From positions 1 through 9,872 of the forward strand of contig CAKTGD010000053.1 in the NCBI GenBank assembly GCA_934561335.1: 9,872 nucleotides of DNA, in the 5' to 3' direction. The position numbers were made by a program, and so were the translations under genes. The DNA is from an uncultured Oscillospiraceae bacterium. GTDB lineage: Bacteria; Bacillota_A; Clostridia; Oscillospirales; Oscillospiraceae. The notes beneath the pieces are model-generated. The model was not told where the DNA came from. It worked only from the letters and a program-made list of their open reading frames with translations, and did no database searches. Positions 6,113 to 9,872 of this stretch are shown in pieces; position 1 is the first letter of the stretch; each line of letters starts with the position of its first letter.

Positions 6113-6140
6113 CTGACCCGACAAAGGTTTGTCGGGTCAG
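6113..6140 (+). promoter_or_regulatory. Leader hairpin, possible attenuator, upstream of the methyltransferase
   Basis: CTGACCCGACAAA (6113-6125) is the exact inverse of TTTGTCGGGTCAG (6128-6140), effectively a 12-bp stem with an AGGT loop. It is followed by ACTTTCCC, a weak U run, about 20 nt before the ribosome site. A second copy of ACCCGAC at 6075-6081 could compete for the right arm, as in attenuators. Confidence 0.5.
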
Positions 6141-6171
6141 ACTTTCCCACTCTGCCAGAAAGGAGCGCTCC

Positions 6172-6927
6172 ATGGAGAAAATCACCAGCCGCGCCAATCC
6201 ACTGCTGGCCCAGATGAAAAAGCTGGGCGCTTCCGCCGCCTACCGCCGCGAGCAGGGGCTGTACCTGTGCGACAGTCCCAAGCTGCTGGCCGAGGCCCTG
6301 CGGTGGAACGCCCCCATACGCCATCTGGCGGTTACGGAGGGCCAAGCCCTGCCGCCGCTGCCCGATGGCGTCCGTGCGGTGCAGGTGCCGCCGGATGTGA
6401 TGGCCTCCATCTCCCCCATGAAGTCGCCCCAGGGCACACTGTTCACCGTGTCCCTCCCGGATTGCGAGATGCCCGCCGCACTTTCCGGCAGCCGCTATCT
6501 GGTGCTGGATGGCGTGCAGGATCCCGGCAATGTGGGTACCATCCTCCGCACGCTGGACGCCTTTGATTTTGACGGCTTGCTGCTGCTGGAGGGCTGTGCC
6601 GATCCGTGGAGCGTCAAAACCGTGCGCGCCTCCATGGGCGCGGTGTTTCGCCGCCCGGTCTGGATACTGCCTGCGTGTGCGCTTCCGGCGCTGCTGGCGC
6701 GCAGCGGCCTGCCCCTGTACGGAACGGCTCTGCGTGCGGATACGGAGGATGTGCGTGCGGTGCCGCTGGAGCGCTGTGTCCTCGCCATCGGCAGCGAGGG
6801 ACAGGGGCTCAGCCCTGCCGTGCTGGATATGTGCCAAAAAACATTGAAGATCCCCATGTCGCCCCGGTGTGAGTCGCTCAATGCGGCCATTGCCGCCGCG
6901 GTGCTGCTGTGGGAGAGCTACCGCTGA
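6172..6927 (+). CDS. TrmH/SpoU family RNA 2'-O-methyltransferase
   Basis: A 251-residue SPOUT-class enzyme that should use S-adenosylmethionine to methylate a ribose 2'-OH in rRNA or tRNA. The N-terminal part (about 1-95, beginning ITSRANPLLAQMKKL) fits the substrate-binding region of the SpoU family. The C-terminal trefoil-knot domain shows all three motifs: LDGVQDPGNVGTILR (112-126, with Asn120 and Arg126), AIGSEGQGLS (205-214), and IPMSPRCESLNAAIAAAV (227-244). Length and layout match the YsgA/RlmB-like group, but the target nucleotide cannot be told. The start at 6172 is set by AAAGGAG (6159-6165) with a 6-nt gap. It is the first gene of the second unit, behind a structured leader, and dprA begins 22 nt after its stop, so the two are probably co-transcribed. 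Confidence 0.9.
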   Translation: MEKITSRANPLLAQMKKLGASAAYRREQGLYLCDSPKLLAEALRWNAPIRHLAVTEGQALPPLPDGVRAVQVPPDVMASISPMKSPQGTLFTVSLPDCEMPAALSGSRYLVLDGVQDPGNVGTILRTLDAFDFDGLLLLEGCADPWSVKTVRASMGAVFRRPVWILPACALPALLARSGLPLYGTALRADTEDVRAVPLERCVLAIGSEGQGLSPAVLDMCQKTLKIPMSPRCESLNAAIAAAVLLWESYR

Positions 6928-6949
6928 GAAGGAAAGGGAGGTGCAGGCC

Positions 6950-8173
6950 ATGGCGGCGCTGAAATACTGGGTCTGGCTCTCCGCCCTGCCGGGCCTGAGC
7001 GAGAGCAGCAAGCAATTGCTGCTGACGCACTTTACCTCGCCGGAGGACGTATATTATGCTGACCCGGACGCATTATTGCAGGTAGAGGGACTGGGCCGGG
7101 AGCAGGCTGCCCTGCTGGAGCATAAGTCATTGGCCCCGGCGGAGCGCATCTTGGCCGATTGTGCCCGGTCAGGTATTTTTATCCTCACCATGGCCGACGC
7201 GCTGTATCCCGAGCGGCTGCGCAACATCTATCAGCCGCCGGTGCTGCTGTATGGCAAGGGTGCCATGCCGCTATTTGATGAAGAGGCGGCGGTGGCCATC
7301 GTCGGTACCCGCCAGTGTACGCCCTACGGTGTCCGCTGCGCCGAAAAGCTGGGCTATGAGCTGACCCAGCAGGGCGGCATGGTGGTCTCCGGTATGGCAC
7401 GCGGCGTAGACTCAGCCGCCATGCGGGGCGCACTGCGTCTCGGCGGCTTTACCTGCGCCGTGCTGGGCGGCGGGGTGGATGTGATCTACCCGGCGGAGAA
7501 CCGTCGGCTGTATGAAGATATCGCCGCCACCGGCGTACTTTTGTCAGAGTATCCGCCCGGAACCCGCCCGGACGGCTGGCATTTTCCCATGCGCAACCGG
7601 ATCCTCAGCGGCCTGAGCGTGGCCACCGTGGTGGTGGAAGCGCCTGCCAGATCCGGCGCGCTGATCACCGCCGCCAACGCCCTGGAGCAGGGCAGGGAGG
7701 TGTTTGCCGTTCCCGGCCCCATCGACGCGCCCAACAGTGTGGGCTGCCACCGCCTGCTCCGCGAGGGCGCGGGGCTGGCCACCTGCGGCTGGGATATCCT
7801 CGGCGAGTTTGAAAACCGCTTTCCCCATAAGCTGCACGCCGCCGTGCCGCCTCTGCCGCCTCTGCCGGCGGATGCGGGCGCACCCTGCGTGGCGGCGGAA
7901 ACACAATCTGAGCCCGCGCCGGAAGCGGCGCAGTCCCCCGCCATGCCCCGTATGACGGCGGCGGAGTGGGACAGCCTTACGCAGGATCAGCAGACGCTGC
8001 TGCACGCCCTGCGAACCGATATCCCCCAGCTGACCGATCAGCTGGCGGAGCAGACCGGCCTGCCCATTCAACGGGTGCTGCCGGCCATCACACTGCTGGA
8101 GATCAGCGGCTGGGCAGTTCAAAACGGAGCGCGCAGCTTTGTGCGCACGGTGCTGCTGCCGGAAGAAGAGTAA
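6950..8173 (+). CDS. dprA: DNA processing protein DprA (Smf)
   Basis: DprA binds incoming single-stranded DNA in the cytoplasm and loads RecA during natural transformation; many non-competent bacteria also keep it. The 407-residue protein has the usual order. An N-terminal SAM/helix-hairpin-helix part carries VEGLGREQAALL near 45-56. The extended Rossmann fold (about 110-280) shows IVGTRQ (117-122), SGMARGVD (147-154), GGGVDVIYP (173-181), FPMRNRILSGLS (212-223) and EAPARSGALIT (230-240). A Pro/Ala-rich linker occupies about 292-335, and a C-terminal winged-helix (about 345-400) carries LTDQLAEQTGLPIQRVLPAITLLEISG. ATG 6950 is chosen because GGGAGG at 6936-6941 lies 8 nt upstream; an in-frame ATG at 6869 would overlap the methyltransferase and has no support. 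topA starts 17 nt after its stop, a gene order common in Firmicutes. Confidence 0.97.
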   Translation: MAALKYWVWLSALPGLSESSKQLLLTHFTSPEDVYYADPDALLQVEGLGREQAALLEHKSLAPAERILADCARSGIFILTMADALYPERLRNIYQPPVLLYGKGAMPLFDEEAAVAIVGTRQCTPYGVRCAEKLGYELTQQGGMVVSGMARGVDSAAMRGALRLGGFTCAVLGGGVDVIYPAENRRLYEDIAATGVLLSEYPPGTRPDGWHFPMRNRILSGLSVATVVVEAPARSGALITAANALEQGREVFAVPGPIDAPNSVGCHRLLREGAGLATCGWDILGEFENRFPHKLHAAVPPLPPLPADAGAPCVAAETQSEPAPEAAQSPAMPRMTAAEWDSLTQDQQTLLHALRTDIPQLTDQLAEQTGLPIQRVLPAITLLEISGWAVQNGARSFVRTVLLPEEE

Positions 8174-8190
8174 GAAATAGAGGAAGAAGC

Positions 8191-9872
8191 ATGAGCAAAA
8201 AACATCTGGTGATCGTGGAGTCTCCGGCCAAGGCCAAGACCATCGGCAAATATCTGGGGCCTGACTATCAGGTAACGGCCTGCATGGGCCATCTGCGCGA
8301 CCTGCCCAAGAGCACGTTGGGCGTGGATATTGACCACGATTTTGAACCTGACTATAAACCCATTCGCGGCAAGGAAGAGCTGATCCGCGAGCTGAAAAAG
8401 TCCGCTGCCGCCAGCGACGTTGTCTACCTCGCCACCGACCCGGACCGTGAGGGAGAGGCCATTTCCTGGCACCTCAAGCATCTGCTGGAGCTGCCGGACG
8501 ACAAGACCCGCCGCGTCACCTTCAACGAAATCACCCGCAAGGTGGTGGCCGAGAGCATTGCCGCTCCCCGGGCCATCGATCAGGATCTGGTGGACGCCCA
8601 GCAGGCCCGCCGCGTGCTGGACCGTGTGGTGGGTTACCAGATATCCCCGGTGATGTGGAAGAAGATCCGCCGCGGCCTGTCCGCCGGCCGGGTACAGAGC
8701 GTAGCCACCCGCATGGTAGCCGATCGCGAGCAGGAGATTGCAGATTTCCAGCCGCAAGAGTACTGGACGCTGGACGCGGTGCTGGAAAATGGGGAAAAGG
8801 CCGCGTTCAAGGCGCATTATTACGGCCGCGGCGGCAAGAAATACGAACCCCGGACACAGGCGGACGTGCAGGCGGTGATGGATGAATTGCGCAGCGCCGC
8901 GTTCGCCGTCAAGTCGGTGAAGCGCACCGACAAGAGCCGCTCCCCGGCGCCGCCGTTTACCACCTCCACCATGCAGCAGGAGGCGTCGCGCAAGCTGAAT
9001 ATGACCCCTCGCCGCACCATGGCCATTGCCCAGCAGCTGTATGAGGGCGTGGATGTCACCGGCGAGGGTACCGTGGGCCTTATCACCTATATGCGTACCG
9101 ACTCGCTGCGCATCAGCGACGAGGCGCAGCGTGACGCCCGTGATTTTATCACCAGCCGCTATGGCGAGGGCTATGTGCCCGCCTCTCCCCGGCAGTATAA
9201 GGCCAAGGCCGGCGCGCAGGACGCCCACGAGGCCATCCGCCCCAGCAATGTGACCCTGACGCCGGAGGCCATCCGCAGCGACCTGACGGCGGAGCAGTAC
9301 CGGCTCTACCGCCTGATCTGGAGCCGTTTTCTGGCCAGCCAGATGGCCAACGCCATCTATGACAGCGTGTCGGTGGATATCGCCGCGCAGGAGCACCTGT
9401 TCCGGGCCACCGCCAGCAAGCTGAAGTTTTCCGGCTATACCGCCGTGTATGAGGAGAGCCGGGATGACGAGGATAAAGAGGAGAAGGAACCGGCCCTGCC
9501 TGAGCTGAAGGAGGGCGAGGCGCTGACGCTGAAGGACTTTGTCCCCAGTCAGCATTTCACCACGCCGCCCGCCCATTATACCGAGGCGGCGCTGATCCGC
9601 GCCATGGAGGAGAACGGCATCGGCCGCCCCTCCACCTATGCGCCCACCGTGTCCACCATTCTGGACCGCCGCTATGTGAAGAAAGAGGGCAAGTACCTTC
9701 TCATCACCAATCTGGGCAAGGCGGTCACCACTTGGATGGAGAAATATTTCTCCGATATTGCCGATTTAAAGTTTACCGCCAACATGGAGCAGCGTCTGGA
9801 CGACGTGGAGGAGGGCAAGCTGCCCTGGAAGCAGGTGCTGCGCCAGTTCTATGACGACGGCTTCGCCCAGCA
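8191..9872 (+). CDS. topA: DNA topoisomerase I, type IA (3' end outside window)
   Basis: TopA relaxes negative supercoils by cutting and passing single strands through a 5'-phosphotyrosine intermediate. About 560 residues are in the window, starting at ATG 8191 after a GAGGAAG ribosome site; the frame is still open at the edge. The Toprim domain shows VIVESPAKAK with Glu10 and the DPDRE metal motif (83-87). RRGLSAGRVQSVATRMV (161-177) and FTTSTMQQEASRKL (256-269) follow. The active-site tyrosine is Tyr300 in GLITYMRTDS. DAHEAIRPS (344-352) and ENGIGRPSTYAPT (474-486) complete the core. The C-terminal zinc-ribbon region, if present, lies beyond the window. An acidic DDEDKEEKE stretch near 429-437 is a variable surface loop. 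It is the third gene of the methyltransferase-dprA-topA unit. Confidence 0.98.
   Translation, partial: MSKKHLVIVESPAKAKTIGKYLGPDYQVTACMGHLRDLPKSTLGVDIDHDFEPDYKPIRGKEELIRELKKSAAASDVVYLATDPDREGEAISWHLKHLLELPDDKTRRVTFNEITRKVVAESIAAPRAIDQDLVDAQQARRVLDRVVGYQISPVMWKKIRRGLSAGRVQSVATRMVADREQEIADFQPQEYWTLDAVLENGEKAAFKAHYYGRGGKKYEPRTQADVQAVMDELRSAAFAVKSVKRTDKSRSPAPPFTTSTMQQEASRKLNMTPRRTMAIAQQLYEGVDVTGEGTVGLITYMRTDSLRISDEAQRDARDFITSRYGEGYVPASPRQYKAKAGAQDAHEAIRPSNVTLTPEAIRSDLTAEQYRLYRLIWSRFLASQMANAIYDSVSVDIAAQEHLFRATASKLKFSGYTAVYEESRDDEDKEEKEPALPELKEGEALTLKDFVPSQHFTTPPAHYTEAALIRAMEENGIGRPSTYAPTVSTILDRRYVKKEGKYLLITNLGKAVTTWMEKYFSDIADLKFTANMEQRLDDVEEGKLPWKQVLRQFYDDGFAQ

Larger units (their letters stand above)
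5718..6171 (+). other. Gene-free 454-nt junction between the two transcription units
   Basis: No convincing coding sequence is present. In order it holds two hairpins (5729-5752 and 5769-5806), a strong intrinsic terminator (5857-5910), a promoter (5939-5967) and a leader of about 200 nt ending in another hairpin (6113-6140). I could not match the leader to a known riboswitch or T-box. An in-frame extension of the downstream methyltransferase back to 6022 is open but lacks a ribosome site. Confidence 0.75.

Noticed and set aside
6022..6171. 50-residue N-terminal extension of the methyltransferase
   Set aside because: It is not part of the family, has no ribosome site, and covers the leader hairpin; AAAGGAG sits just before 6172.
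8119..9576. 485-codon open frame on the minus strand opposite topA
   Set aside because: Antisense shadow of a strongly conserved gene, with no recognisable domain.
1..9872. CRISPR array, insertion sequence, tRNA/rRNA gene or defence island
   Set aside because: No spaced short repeats, transposase motifs, target-site duplications, tRNA cloverleaf or rRNA core sequence could be found by reading.

Overview
The window looks like chromosomal DNA from a Gram-positive anaerobe of the Clostridia, probably a gut Oscillospirales-type organism. This is inferred from GC-rich genes separated by AT-rich control regions, strong AGGAGG-type ribosome sites, classical -35/extended -10 promoters, cysteine-rich soluble enzymes, and the dprA-topA order common in Firmicutes. 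No mobile element, CRISPR array, rRNA or tRNA gene is visible. All genes lie on the + strand.

Region 1 (1-402) is the end of a gene encoding a tRNA-binding (EMAPII/Trbp111/MetG C-terminal type) domain, closed by a hairpin terminator. Region 2 (523-5910) is the most distinctive part. A strong promoter and a structured leader precede a membrane transporter resembling the sodium/glutamate symporter (ESS/GltS) fold. Three tandem M20D metallohydrolases of the AbgB/HipO/amidohydrolase type follow, and a 21-bp-stem intrinsic terminator ends the region. The layout suggests import of an amino-acid conjugate (N-acyl or aroyl amino acid, or a small peptide) followed by cytosolic hydrolysis. It is analogous in plan to the AbgT-AbgA-AbgB p-aminobenzoyl-glutamate system but uses a different transporter family. 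The true substrate cannot be read from sequence.

The three hydrolases are not equal copies. Copies 1 and 2 are close paralogs whose central lid/dimerisation domain is almost identical (about 15 differences in 312 nt, one amino-acid change). Copy 2 begins with a ribosome site and first 20 codons closer to copy 3. Copy 2 is therefore a mosaic, which suggests gene conversion within the array. Every junction in this cluster carries a different hairpin.

Region 3 (5939 to the end) is a second transcription unit. A promoter at 5939-5967 and a leader of about 200 nt with a terminator-like hairpin lead into a TrmH/SpoU-family RNA 2'-O-methyltransferase, dprA (DNA processing/transformation) and topA (DNA topoisomerase I, cut by the window end). 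These are tightly spaced and probably co-transcribed as a nucleic-acid housekeeping operon.
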